Assembly (NCBI GenBank): GCA_028131545.1
Contig: JAOICL010000011.1
Coordinates: forward strand, 1 to 53,744
Direction: 5' to 3'
Origin: Vibrio sp.
Lineage (GTDB): Bacteria > Pseudomonadota > Gammaproteobacteria > Enterobacterales > Vibrionaceae
Length of the DNA: 53,744 nucleotides
Within the stretch, counting starts at the first letter, position 1. Every line of letters begins with the position of its first letter. Below the pieces are notes generated by a model. That model ran no database searches, was not told where the DNA came from, and saw nothing but the letters and a program-made list of their open reading frames with translations. Position numbers and translations under genes: made by a program. Below, in pieces: positions 1 through 8,503 of this stretch.

Positions 1-1389
1 CTTACCACGCTTTTATACTTCAACTCATCCTCTAATAATGGAGCAAATGTTGAAACCAATACTGAATCAACTCAATACGATTTTTCTCGGTTTGATGCTT
101 TTATGCAAGATGATATTGATAATGGCTTCCCGGGTGCAACGGTTGGTGTTTGGTATAAAGGCGAAATCATTAAGCTTGGGGCCTATGGCTACAAACAGAT
201 TCATGATGAAAATACCCCAATGCGTGAACTAGGAAGCACTGATCATAATAATGAACCTAGCCTTCCAGCAAGCGAACTTGATCCCGTCACTGCCGACACC
301 ATCTTTGGTATTGCGTCTAATTCAAAGATGTACGGTACGGTTTATGCGATTCAGTACCTCATAACACAGGGTAAGCTTTCACTGGATGATAAAGTATCTG
401 ATCATTTAAATGGTTATGCTGATGCTGAAAACGCTGAAGCAACAGGTAAAAATGCAATGAGCATTCGCGATTTGCTTTACCATACCTCTGGTCATGCACC
501 AGTGAATGACTTCCACATTGGTGAAGAAGGTGATGAATTTTATTCACAGGATCGTGCTCGCACTCTCGAAATTATGAAAAAGGTACCGCTTGTACATGAT
601 CGTAATACCGTATTTGCCTATTCTGACACTGGATTTATGCTACTTGGTCAAATCATTGAAACGGTTACAGGTAAGCGTCAAGATGTGTTTATGCAAGACA
701 CATTCTACGGGCCAATGGGGCTAACACATACCGGCTACAAACTGATGGATAGCCCAGCTAATGGTATTTCGTATTCTATCGATCAATTTGCAGCGTCTGA
801 GACTTACGGTAATACTCGTGAAGGCCAAGTGACTTTCAACAACATCCGTACAGAAACCATTCGTGGTGAAGTCCATGATGAGAAAGCTTATTACTCAATG
901 GGTAGCGTAGCCGGCCATGCGGGTATCTTATCGACTGCAGAAGATATGCTGAAGCTTATGTCTCTTATGATCAACGACGGTGAATATGCAGGTGTACAAT
1001 ACTTCTCACCTGAAGTTATTGCTGAATTTACCGCTCCCAACCCTACAAGCGTCCCTAACGCTTCAGGGACAGATACTAATATTGGTTACGCCCTAGGTTG
1101 GAACCATAATGAACGCTTCAATAAGTCTTGGTTATTTGGTCCTTATGCAAGCGAAACGACCATTGGTCATTCTGGCTGGGTCGGTACGGCAACATTAATT
1201 GACCGTGAAAATGATCTTATGATTGTTCTTCTATCAAACAAGAAGAATTCACACATCAAGATGGATTGTGGTCATGATATCTGTGGTTCATTTGAAATGG
1301 ATAAAGCCCCGATTGGTGACTACGATCCTGTCATGGATGAAGTATACAAAACATTAGGCTTGCCACGTTTAAAGCCTGAAACTCACTAA
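1..1389 (+). CDS. yfeW: PBP4B-like serine hydrolase (YfeW family), 5'-truncated
   Basis: Serine hydrolase of the class C beta-lactamase/penicillin-binding protein fold, most like E. coli YfeW (PBP4B), presumably acting on peptidoglycan peptides in the periplasm. The frame is open from base 1, so the start codon and any signal peptide lie outside the window; the ATG at 103 is internal. The SxxK motif is SNSK in the context GIASNSKMYG (Ser codon at 316), the second motif reads YSD, and a KTG-like HSG triad lies in GHSGWVGT. The stretches NTREG, NIRTET, GEVHDEKAYYSMG and GHAG also match YfeW as I remember it. Substrate is inferred from the family. A hairpin terminator follows. Confidence 0.8.
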   Translation, partial: LTTLLYFNSSSNNGANVETNTESTQYDFSRFDAFMQDDIDNGFPGATVGVWYKGEIIKLGAYGYKQIHDENTPMRELGSTDHNNEPSLPASELDPVTADTIFGIASNSKMYGTVYAIQYLITQGKLSLDDKVSDHLNGYADAENAEATGKNAMSIRDLLYHTSGHAPVNDFHIGEEGDEFYSQDRARTLEIMKKVPLVHDRNTVFAYSDTGFMLLGQIIETVTGKRQDVFMQDTFYGPMGLTHTGYKLMDSPANGISYSIDQFAASETYGNTREGQVTFNNIRTETIRGEVHDEKAYYSMGSVAGHAGILSTAEDMLKLMSLMINDGEYAGVQYFSPEVIAEFTAPNPTSVPNASGTDTNIGYALGWNHNERFNKSWLFGPYASETTIGHSGWVGTATLIDRENDLMIVLLSNKKNSHIKMDCGHDICGSFEMDKAPIGDYDPVMDEVYKTLGLPRLKPETH

Positions 1390-1415
1390 ACCCCATGAAA
1401 AAGGATTAGTGCCCT

Positions 1416-1450
1416 AAATGGCGACGTTTTTTAAGCGTCGCCATTTTTAA
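1416..1450 (+). terminator. Rho-independent terminator of the yfeW-like gene
   Basis: An 11-bp stem, AAATGGCGACG (1416-1426) with CGTCGCCATTT (1436-1446), is followed by a short T run. It lies 27 bases after the stop codon. Confidence 0.8.
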
Positions 1451-1574
1451 TTACCTGTAGACTCCGTTGAGTTGTAGTCGCTCAATCTCCCTGACGAGTT
1501 ATCGTGCAAGTATTGACCACTTCTGTTATTATCCTGCGCCTGTGAATTCATCGGTAACTTAATAAGGTCGTAAT

Positions 1575-1805
1575 ATGGAGTGTCGTTTAGGATGTGGTGC
1601 GTGTTGTATCGCACCAAGTATCAGCTCATTAAATAAGCCGGCCAATGTACGGTGTCAGTACTTGAATGATGAGAACTTGTGCTCTATTTTCGGTAAAAAA
1701 GAACGCCCAGCGGTTTGTCATCAGTTTAAAGCTGAACACAGTATCTGTGGTGATACTAATAAAGAAGCCATGGATAATCTGATTTATTTAGAGAAAATTA
1801 CGTAA
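1575..1805 (+). CDS. YkgJ/UPF0153-family cysteine-cluster protein
   Basis: A 76-residue protein of the YkgJ/UPF0153 zinc- or iron-chelating family, close in pattern to E. coli YeiW. It has eight cysteines, starting with the signature CRLGCGACC (Cys 3, 7, 10, 11) and including CSIFG and RPAVC further on. No signal peptide or membrane segment is seen. The biochemical role of the family is not settled; metal binding is inferred from the cysteine spacing. The ATG is preceded by AAGG about ten bases upstream. It stands alone on the plus strand and converges on recR, sharing a bidirectional terminator. Confidence 0.85.
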   Translation: MECRLGCGACCIAPSISSLNKPANVRCQYLNDENLCSIFGKKERPAVCHQFKAEHSICGDTNKEAMDNLIYLEKIT

Positions 1806-1841
1806 CGCTCAGTTTCTATCTGGTCGTAAAAAATAGCATAA

Positions 1842-1871
1842 AAAAAGAGAAGCGATGAGGCTTCTCTTTTT
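1842..1871. terminator. Bidirectional terminator between the YkgJ-family gene and recR
   Basis: Perfect 12-bp stem, AAAAAGAGAAGC (1842-1853) with GCTTCTCTTTTT (1860-1871), loop GATGAG. The A and T runs on both sides let it serve both converging genes. Confidence 0.85.
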
Positions 1872-1888
1872 GGTTTCAGTGACTGATA

Positions 1889-2491
1889 TTAACTCAGTTT
1901 CTGTCGGCCGATCAGTGAGTGAGATAGCGTTGTGCCATCCACCAGCTCTAACTCTCCGCCAACAGGGACACCATGTGCAATACGGCTCGCCGGCACCTCA
2001 AATTCTTTACAAAGACCAGCAATGTATTGTGCGGTGGCTTCGCCTTCTACCGTCGGGTTGGTCGCAAGAATAACCTCAGTGATCCCACCCGCTTTTAGAC
2101 GGTAGGCAAATGTATCTAAACCAATATCGCTTGGGCCAATACCATCTAGAGGGGATAAATGCCCCATCAGCACAAAGTAGCGACCCGAATATTGTCCGGT
2201 AGCTTCAACTGCTGCGATATCAGATGGACTTTCAACCACACAAAGCAGACCGTTGGCCACTCGCTTGGGGTTGGTACAGATAAAGCATTGCTCTTCTTCG
2301 GTAAATGTACGACATTCCGAACAGTGCCCAATCTCTGTCATTGCATGACTTAATGCCTCAGACAGTTGAAGCCCACCTTTTCTGTCCCTCTGTAACAAAT
2401 GAAAGGCCATACGTTGAGCTGACTTGGGGCCGACCCCAGGCAGGCAACGTAAGGCCTCCATCACATGTTCCAGTGCGTAACTGGTTTTCAT
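1889..2491 (-). CDS. recR: Recombination mediator RecR
   Basis: RecR of the RecFOR pathway, which helps load RecA on SSB-coated gapped DNA. The 200 residues match the usual length. An N-terminal helix-hairpin-helix ([20 protein letters not shown], about 14-33) is followed by a four-cysteine zinc finger (Cys57, 60, 69, 72, in CSEC and CFIC) and a Toprim domain around VVESPSD. The ATG shares its A with the ybaB stop (TAATG), so it is translationally coupled to ybaB. The dnaX-ybaB-recR order is the usual gammaproteobacterial one. Confidence 0.97.
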   Translation of the reverse strand: MKTSYALEHVMEALRCLPGVGPKSAQRMAFHLLQRDRKGGLQLSEALSHAMTEIGHCSECRTFTEEEQCFICTNPKRVANGLLCVVESPSDIAAVEATGQYSGRYFVLMGHLSPLDGIGPSDIGLDTFAYRLKAGGITEVILATNPTVEGEATAQYIAGLCKEFEVPASRIAHGVPVGGELELVDGTTLSHSLIGRQKLS

Positions 2492-2823
2492 TAAAATGGC
2501 ATTTTCATGCCTGGTGGAAGTTGCATTCCGCCAGTAACTGAGGCCATTTTTTCTTTTTGTGTTTCTTCGACGCGACGAGCTGCATCATTGAATGCCGCGG
2601 CAATCAGATCTTCCAACATTTCTTTTTCGTCTTCTTCCATCAGGCTATCATCGATATCAACTCGACGTACGCTGTGGCTGCCCGTAATTGTTACTTTAAC
2701 AAGGCCAGCACCTGACTCACCTGTTATTTCCATATTCGCGATTTCTTCTTGAAGCTTTTGCATACGCTCTTGCATCTGCTGGGCTTGCTTCATCATGTTG
2801 CCCATACCACCTTTACCAAACAT
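2491..2823 (-). CDS. ybaB: Nucleoid-associated protein YbaB/EbfC
   Basis: A 110-residue YbaB/EbfC family protein, a small dimeric DNA-binding protein of the nucleoid. It shows the typical Gly/Met-rich N-terminus ([18 protein letters not shown]), a coiled-coil helix to about residue 32, the central beta segment [19 protein letters not shown], and the C-terminal helix ending in [13 protein letters not shown]. It lies between dnaX and recR, overlaps the recR start by one base, and is separated from dnaX by 171 bases that contain no convincing gene. Confidence 0.95.
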   Translation of the reverse strand: MFGKGGMGNMMKQAQQMQERMQKLQEEIANMEITGESGAGLVKVTITGSHSVRRVDIDDSLMEEDEKEMLEDLIAAAFNDAARRVEETQKEKMASVTGGMQLPPGMKMPF

Positions 2824-2994
2824 AATCTTCTCTCTACAGGTCAGTCTATTATTTCAATCAATACACGATGTGCATGACTCAATATAGGGTTTGTATCAAT
2901 GAATACACTATTGGGGTTATCGCTACCACTTTCAAGACATAGAACCAATTTATCTCTCTGTTTGCTGCTATCAACAGCAATCTGGTCCCCCGTA

Positions 2995-5226
2995 TTAGAT
3001 AGGTCGGATGGAGTCGATATCCAACGTCGCGCCAAATTGGCGTTCTAAAAATTGAACCGCTGAATCGTCTCGCAATCGTGTAATCGCACGACTCAATTTA
3101 TCTTGGTACAACCGTTCCCTAATTTCTAACGGAGTCTCCCCTTCTGAACCTAACTGAACATGCAGTTGAATCGGTTCATTTAAGTGGTGACTTAATGCGT
3201 TTTGAAGCTCTTCTTGAGCTGCTGGCTTATTTAAATGCGCTTGCTTCTCTCGAAGCGTTAGGTAGATATTCCCACCTTCTTTTTTAAAGGACGCATTTAA
3301 AGCAATCTGTTCAACCAATTTGGCCGTTGTAAGGTGCGTGACCGTATCAGACCAAGCATCTAACTGGCGCGCTTCTTGTACCAGTTTTTGTGTCATCTCG
3401 GGTGTTTTTTCATGTTCCAGCGCCGATTTTATCTGTGTTGGCGTCAGCTCTTTCTTTTCCGCGAGTTCTGATTTTACCGCTGGTTTCGAAGGCTTCCACT
3501 GATAAGGTTCTGCCGATTCAACAGGAACGGTAGAGCTGACCTCATTGTATCGAGGTCCTGCCGGTGAATGCCTGTTCTCTTTCGGGTACACCGTTGGCGA
3601 TGATTCAGACTGAGGAGCAGGTATGATTGAGTTACGCTCAATCTTTCGACTCGCGATACGATCGAGTACCGATTCGTTACCTAACTTTTTTCCATTATCA
3701 GTGCCTCTCGACCCTTTGTGATCAATGGAACCTACATTTCCATGAGAAGACGCATTTCTCTGAGAAGAAGTCCCCTGAGAAGACATATTCCCATCGTCGG
3801 GTTGTCGCATACCCTTTCGATGTGAACGAAGTTGATTTCTTAGCTGACCGATAGAAGGAGGTGCACTTCGCTCTGGTATGGATTCAAGCTTGCTCGGTTC
3901 TGGATATGGCTCATCTCTTACAGGCGCTTGTTCTGCTTGTGCTTGCAAGTATTCCGGTGGCGGTGTCGAGTAATCTGGCTGCGAACTCGGGTATTCAGGC
4001 TGATCGTTAAATGTGTCTACGGGTGTCGTTGATATCGTTTGTTGATTTGGTGCAACAGACTCTTGCGGCGCAGCTGGATCTGGTTGAGGAGCCGATGCAA
4101 TAGATTCAGGTTTAGCCGTAGTGAGTACACTCGAAACATTCGCCGTGCCTGGCCTAAATGCCAACATACGTAACAAGATCATCTCAATCGCTACGCGATC
4201 TGACGGGGCTATGGCGATTTCTTGGCGACCTTTAATCGACATCTGGTAATACAACTGTACGTCTTGAGGCGTTAACTGAGCAGACAAAGCTTTTATCTCT
4301 TCTGAGTTCGCTCCTTCAGCTAAGGTATCAGGTAACATTTGATGCATTGCGATAGCGTGCAGCTGCTGCGCTAACTGCGATAATGCGCCATCCCACTCAA
4401 CCCCATTTTCCGATAATTGATTCACGACCGCCAGCAACTCAGCGGCATCTTTTTTCGCAATCGCATTCAGCAGGTGTAAAGCATGGTTGGTTTCTAAGGT
4501 ACCGAGCATTTGATGAACGCGATCAGACAACACTTGCTCATTGCCGAGAGCAATCGCTTGATCGGTTAAACTCAGTGCATCTCGCATACTGCCATCGGCA
4601 GCACGAGATAAAGTATCAATAGCCCCTTCTTCAAAGGGAATCGATTCCTTATTCAAAACCTGTTGCAACTGGGTTGCAATGTCATGTTGACGTATGGGTT
4701 TTAAATGAAATTGTAAACAACGAGAAAGTATCGTGACCGGTAACTTTTGAGGATCCGTCGTCGCTAATAAAAATTTAACGTATTCTGGTGGCTCTTCTAG
4801 CGTTTTCAATAAAGCATTAAAACTGTGCCTAGACAGCATGTGAACTTCATCGATCAAGTAAACTTTGAAGCGAGAGTGGGTTGGCTTATATTGAACGTTA
4901 TCCAATAGCTCTCGAGTATCTTCTACTTTAGTCCGTGACGCCGCATCGATTTCAATCAGATCAAGCGCGCGCCCTTGGTCAATTTCTTGGCAGGAATGAC
5001 ATTGCCCACAGGGTGTGGATGTAATGCCGGTTTCACAGTTCAATCCTTTGGCTAACAAGCGCCCTATGGTGGTTTTACCGACGCCTCGTGTCCCACTAAA
5101 TAAGTAAGCATGATGTAAGCGATTTTGATTCAGTGCATTTTCTAGCGCGGTCAATACATGCGCTTGACCAACGACTTGATTAAACTGGGAAGGTCTCCAT
5201 TTCCGAGCTAAAGCCAGATACGCCAT
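2995..5226 (-). CDS. dnaX: DNA polymerase III subunits tau and gamma
   Basis: Clamp-loader ATPase of the replicative polymerase, 743 residues (E. coli tau is 643). The N-terminal AAA+ module has Walker A GTRGVGKTT (about 45-53), a zinc-binding Cys cluster (CETG...CGQCHSC), Walker B LIDEVH and the sensor-1 SRC motif in LSRC. A long Pro/Gln/Ser-rich linker (about 370-600) precedes the C-terminal alpha-binding domain. Codons 512-514 form a -1 frameshift heptamer that would give a 516-residue gamma form; see the separate entry. The gene lies downstream of apt and is first of dnaX-ybaB-recR. Confidence 0.97.
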   Translation of the reverse strand: MAYLALARKWRPSQFNQVVGQAHVLTALENALNQNRLHHAYLFSGTRGVGKTTIGRLLAKGLNCETGITSTPCGQCHSCQEIDQGRALDLIEIDAASRTKVEDTRELLDNVQYKPTHSRFKVYLIDEVHMLSRHSFNALLKTLEEPPEYVKFLLATTDPQKLPVTILSRCLQFHLKPIRQHDIATQLQQVLNKESIPFEEGAIDTLSRAADGSMRDALSLTDQAIALGNEQVLSDRVHQMLGTLETNHALHLLNAIAKKDAAELLAVVNQLSENGVEWDGALSQLAQQLHAIAMHQMLPDTLAEGANSEEIKALSAQLTPQDVQLYYQMSIKGRQEIAIAPSDRVAIEMILLRMLAFRPGTANVSSVLTTAKPESIASAPQPDPAAPQESVAPNQQTISTTPVDTFNDQPEYPSSQPDYSTPPPEYLQAQAEQAPVRDEPYPEPSKLESIPERSAPPSIGQLRNQLRSHRKGMRQPDDGNMSSQGTSSQRNASSHGNVGSIDHKGSRGTDNGKKLGNESVLDRIASRKIERNSIIPAPQSESSPTVYPKENRHSPAGPRYNEVSSTVPVESAEPYQWKPSKPAVKSELAEKKELTPTQIKSALEHEKTPEMTQKLVQEARQLDAWSDTVTHLTTAKLVEQIALNASFKKEGGNIYLTLREKQAHLNKPAAQEELQNALSHHLNEPIQLHVQLGSEGETPLEIRERLYQDKLSRAITRLRDDSAVQFLERQFGATLDIDSIRPI
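3685..3691 (-). promoter_or_regulatory. Programmed -1 frameshift slippery site in dnaX (tau/gamma switch)
   Basis: On the coding strand the heptamer A AAA AAG lies in the correct phase (codons GGA AAA AAG, 512-514). After a -1 slip the ribosome reads GTT AGG TAA and stops, giving a gamma-like product of 516 residues without the C-terminal alpha-binding domain. A purine-rich AGAGG lies 12 bases upstream, like the internal Shine-Dalgarno stimulator of E. coli dnaX. Short hairpins follow downstream (ACTCG/CGAGT and ATTGAG/CTCAAT), farther away than in E. coli. The layout is seen; function is inferred from E. coli. Confidence 0.7.
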
Positions 5227-5343
5227 TACATTATCCTATTTAAATTCATCATCAACGAAACACGCTCTATTTAACCATAAGCGCTATAAAATTCATAACT
5301 CGATTACACTTACGTTATGAGGTTATCGGTCCTACCTTAAAAC

Positions 5344-5385
5344 AAAAAACTCCACCCAAGTACATTCTACTTAAGTGGAGCTTTT
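5344..5385 (-). terminator. Terminator between apt and dnaX
   Basis: On the minus strand CTCCAC...GTGGAG (5375-5380 with 5350-5355) encloses an inner AAGTA/TACTT pairing and is followed by six Ts. It lies just after apt, so dnaX probably has its own promoter in the 120 bases upstream of its start. Confidence 0.75.
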
Positions 5386-5400
5386 CAATACAGAATCGGT

Positions 5401-5949
5401 TTAGTGGCCAGGGAAGTCACACAAGCTGTATACCTTCAAGCCTAGACCTTTCAGTTTTTCTTCACCACCGATATCTGGAAGGTTGATGACAAAAGCGGCA
5501 TGCTCAACGTCACCACCTAGCTGACGAATCAAAGATACCGTTGCTTCAATCGTGCCACCCGTTGCTAATAAATCATCAACAACCAACACCTTATCACCTT
5601 GCTCAATCGCATCGGTGTGAATCTCTAGTGTATCAGTACCATATTCAAGTTCGTAACTCTGCCCAATGGTGGCTCTTGGTAGCTTGCCTGGCTTACGTAC
5701 AGGAACAAAACCGACGCTTAACGCTAAAGCCAGCGGAGCACCAAATAGAAAGCCACGAGCTTCAGTACCGACGACTTTAGTGACGCCCATGTCTTTATAT
5801 TTTTCAACAAGTAAATCAATCGTTGCCTGATAGGCTTTGGCATCTTCCAGTAAGCTGGTGACATCACGAAATAGAATGCCCGGTTTTGGGTAATCTGGAA
5901 TGGTTTTAATGCTGCTTTCAATCAGGTTCAATTTATCTTTATCTGCCAT
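5401..5949 (-). CDS. apt: Adenine phosphoribosyltransferase
   Basis: Converts adenine and PRPP to AMP in purine salvage. It has the N-terminal [18 protein letters not shown] block, the EARGFLFG segment, and the PRPP-binding loop [17 protein letters not shown] place the start at the ATG at 5949 (182 codons, MADKDK...), six bases after AGTGG; a GTG three codons upstream (5958) is possible but has poorer spacing, and family members start near this ATG. A strong hairpin terminator follows. The ybaN-like gene lies 56 bases upstream on the same strand. Confidence 0.96.
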   Translation of the reverse strand: MADKDKLNLIESSIKTIPDYPKPGILFRDVTSLLEDAKAYQATIDLLVEKYKDMGVTKVVGTEARGFLFGAPLALALSVGFVPVRKPGKLPRATIGQSYELEYGTDTLEIHTDAIEQGDKVLVVDDLLATGGTIEATVSLIRQLGGDVEHAAFVINLPDIGGEEKLKGLGLKVYSLCDFPGH

Positions 5950-6005
5950 GGATTCCACTTAATGGTGTTAGGAGGTTTATGAGGGTAATGCTAGCGAGCT
6001 TTTCG

Positions 6006-6401
6006 TTACTTAGCAACTTTAGTTTGAGCCCCTTCAGGTAATCGCCATAGCCAGATCGCTAGGAACAGAAAGAGGACGAATAAAAACACTTTCAGCCAAA
6101 TAGGGTCAACAAGGTAAATGGAGAAACTGAAGCTCACGGTCATCATGACAATGGCTTTTTTCTTAATGGGTCTTTCTATGGCTTTGTTCTTTTGCCAGTT
6201 AAGCAAAATAGGGCCAAAAGTTGAATGGTTTTGTAGCCAATGGCTCATTTTAGGGCTGCTTCTGAGAAAGCATGCCCCAGCAAGAATAACAAAAGGAGTT
6301 GTTGGTAATACCGGAAAAAAAACACCAACAACCCCTAATACAAGAGATAAACAACCCAATATCATTAAAGCAAGCTTTATCCCTTTGCTCCTTAATGTCA
6401 T
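6006..6401 (-). CDS. ybaN: YbaN-family (DUF454) inner-membrane protein
   Basis: A 131-residue DUF454 protein like E. coli YbaN. It has a hydrophobic N-terminal segment (about 8-30), the family signature FPVLPTTPFVILAGACF, and two more membrane segments (about 85-120). Cellular role is unknown in the literature I recall. It lies between rssB and apt on the same strand, 40 bases after rssB, so co-transcription with rssB is possible. Confidence 0.88.
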   Translation of the reverse strand: MTLRSKGIKLALMILGCLSLVLGVVGVFFPVLPTTPFVILAGACFLRSSPKMSHWLQNHSTFGPILLNWQKNKAIERPIKKKAIVMMTVSFSFSIYLVDPIWLKVFLFVLFLFLAIWLWRLPEGAQTKVAK

Positions 6402-6441
6402 ATTTGTCCTTATTCGTCGCCTTTAAAAGAAGTGAGTCAGT

Positions 6442-7554
6442 TTACACTTTCTTGAGTGCAAAACGAAAGTTATACAGGCCTAGTGCATTTAACGTTAAGG
6501 TGTTAAAGGCGGTAACTGGGTACTGTTTTATCACATGTTCAACTTGAGTTTCACCTAACCTTGGTGTGCCATGCATAACATGGTTAGACAACTTATCTTG
6601 GGTTGATTCCCATTGGATATCGAGACCTGCTGGCAATATTTCGACTGTTTGCCCCACAAAGTCGACAACGCCAAGTACCGCTTTAACGGGCTGAGCACAC
6701 TCTAAACCATGAAACCCTTTCGTAATGACATGGTATAAATCGCTCATTTTGACCGTATCTTCTTTTAGATTTCGCATGTAGTCATGGAATAATGCTCGTA
6801 TCATCAAGGTTGATGCGACCGACTCACCATTATGATCGCCCTTCTCGCTCTCACTATCCACCAGATAAAAGGCCAATTGCCCATGCATTAACCAGGTGTA
6901 GTCAAAGATCAACGGCATCGACTCAGTCGATTGCAAAATACGGTAATTACTTTGCCACACACCTTGAACGGAATCTTGTTCAGGTAACAGAGCTAATAAT
7001 AATTGGCGAGCAATATTCGGATTTTGTTGTAAATACGTTAGGTGCCAGTGTAACTCTTTTTCCCCAGGTAATTCGCCATCATCGACACCAAACCAAGCAG
7101 TTGAAAAATCTTGTACGCTGCAGTCGGTATCTTCTGTCGCTTCAAATGTTTCCGAAATCGATTGGGCAAACTGTTTGTATTCCGTGATGGGTTTGGTAAT
7201 AAAGTCTTTAATACCCAGTTTGAGTGCTTGAGCCACATCGGATAAGTTTTCGGTCGCTGACACAACCACAACAGGTAATGATGGATATTCGTGACTGATC
7301 TCTTCGACAAGCTCAAGTCCACCCAATAGTGGCATCGCAATATCGCACAAGACTAAATCAATGGAGTGATCACGCAACACTTTCAACGCTTCTATTCCAT
7401 TTTCAGCTTCAAGAACAGTATATCCAATTGATTCAAGGAAAGAACTCGCCACATGACGGAAGATATCATCGTCATCAGCGATTAAAATGGTTTTATTTAT
7501 CACTGTATTTGGGGTGTCCAAATACTCTTCATATCTGTGAGAACCTAACATCAT
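6442..7554 (-). CDS. rssB: RssB-type response regulator
   Basis: Resembles RssB/SprE, the adaptor that delivers the stationary-phase sigma factor RpoS to ClpXP. The receiver domain has the acidic pair ADDDD, the phosphoacceptor in LCDIAMP and the segment VVSATENLSDVAQALKLG, very like E. coli RssB. The rest matches the degenerate PP2C-like output domain (LAFYLVD, LMIRALFHDYM). I chose the ATG at 7554 (371 codons, MMLGSH...) because AGAGGAGA lies five bases upstream; the frame also runs to an earlier ATG at 7599 with weaker signals. RpoS targeting is inferred from similarity. Confidence 0.85.
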   Translation of the reverse strand: MMLGSHRYEEYLDTPNTVINKTILIADDDDIFRHVASSFLESIGYTVLEAENGIEALKVLRDHSIDLVLCDIAMPLLGGLELVEEISHEYPSLPVVVVSATENLSDVAQALKLGIKDFITKPITEYKQFAQSISETFEATEDTDCSVQDFSTAWFGVDDGELPGEKELHWHLTYLQQNPNIARQLLLALLPEQDSVQGVWQSNYRILQSTESMPLIFDYTWLMHGQLAFYLVDSESEKGDHNGESVASTLMIRALFHDYMRNLKEDTVKMSDLYHVITKGFHGLECAQPVKAVLGVVDFVGQTVEILPAGLDIQWESTQDKLSNHVMHGTPRLGETQVEHVIKQYPVTAFNTLTLNALGLYNFRFALKKV

Positions 7555-7740
7555 ACTTCTCCTCTCACTGGGGTTATTGAAACGTTGACTCTCCTTCATC
7601 CCTGTCGTGCATCACACCCCCTAAAGGTAGCGTTAGCCATGCCGATATACAAATTACAACAAGAGGATTTTTACCCCTATCCACGCCTTAAATTTATAAA
7701 TCCATGATAGATATGATGTTTAAACCGCTATTTTTTACAT

Positions 7741-7767
7741 AAAAAAAGTCCGGTAAAAACCGGACTT
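7741..7767 (-). terminator. Terminator of the YdjA-type nitroreductase gene
   Basis: Minus-strand stem AAGTCCGGT/ACCGGACTT (7759-7767 with 7746-7754) followed by a run of Ts, 45 bases after the stop codon. Confidence 0.85.
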
Positions 7768-7811
7768 CATACGAATTAATAACACCTCTTTATCAGCGTC
7801 ATATTCCGCTA

Positions 7812-8360
7812 CTATAGATATTCAACAAATTTCTTAATATCTCTATTAGGTACTTTTGCTGGTGTACACTCTGGCGTACCAAGATATAAGAAGCCGACGA
7901 TTTCATCCTCACCTTCTAAACCAAACGCCGATTTCACCATAGGATGGAACATCCAATGACCTGAACGCCAAAATCCTTGGAAACCCTGAGCGACGGCAGC
8001 CATTTGCATCGCCTGAGCCGCGCAACCTGCTGATAAATGTTGCTCAATCGCAGGCACTTTATCATGTGGCTTCACTTTCGCTATCACCGTGATCACCATT
8101 GGTGCTCTAAATGGCGCTTTGCTTAATTTATCAATGACCGCTTGTTCGCTATTATCCGATTTCGCTGCTGCCACTAATATGTCTGCCAGCTTCTGTAATC
8201 CTTCACCTTCAGAAATAACAAAGCGCCACGGCGTTAAATTGCCATGATCTGGCGCACGCAAGCCCGCCTTAACGATGTTTTCTAAAACCTCTCCTTGCGG
8301 AGCGGGTGCCGATAGCTTTGCTATGGAACGACGATTTAATAACAGCTCTAAAGCGTCCAT
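7812..8360 (-). CDS. ydjA: YdjA-type NAD(P)H nitroreductase
   Basis: A 182-residue FMN-dependent nitroreductase of the compact YdjA type. It begins MDALELLLNRRS, like E. coli YdjA, and keeps the FMN-contact segments RAPDHGNLTPWRF, KAPFRAPMVITVIAKV, SAGCAAQAMQMAAVAQG and FWRSGHW, ending with VGFLYLGTP. Physiological substrate unknown. It is a single gene with its own terminator; a Fur-like operator lies about 90 bases upstream of the start. Confidence 0.92.
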   Translation of the reverse strand: MDALELLLNRRSIAKLSAPAPQGEVLENIVKAGLRAPDHGNLTPWRFVISEGEGLQKLADILVAAAKSDNSEQAVIDKLSKAPFRAPMVITVIAKVKPHDKVPAIEQHLSAGCAAQAMQMAAVAQGFQGFWRSGHWMFHPMVKSAFGLEGEDEIVGFLYLGTPECTPAKVPNRDIKKFVEYL

Positions 8361-8449
8361 TTCTTATCCTTGTAATTGATGTTTTGATTCACTGTAACAC
8401 GATGCCTCATAACCATATCTCTACCATCAAAAAAAGTCATCAATAGATT

Positions 8450-8468
8450 GAGAATATTTCTCATTATC
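8450..8468. promoter_or_regulatory. Candidate Fur box upstream of ydjA
   Basis: The minus-strand 19-mer GATAATGAGAAATATTCTC matches the Fur consensus GATAATGATAATCATTATC at 15 of 19 positions. It sits between the fadJ stop and the ydjA start, where a ydjA promoter would lie. Pattern match only, in an AT-rich gap. Confidence 0.45.
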
Positions 8469-8503
8469 GTTACTTATTACCGTTATTTATTTTCGAAAAC
8501 TCA

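Noticed and set aside
103..1389. ATG at 103 as the start of the serine hydrolase
   Set aside because: The same frame is open to base 1 and the upstream residues (YDFSRFDAFMQ) continue the domain, so the gene is cut by the window edge.
2841..3035. 64-codon minus-strand frame between dnaX and ybaB
   Set aside because: It overlaps the dnaX 3' end, lacks a ribosome-binding site and resembles no family.
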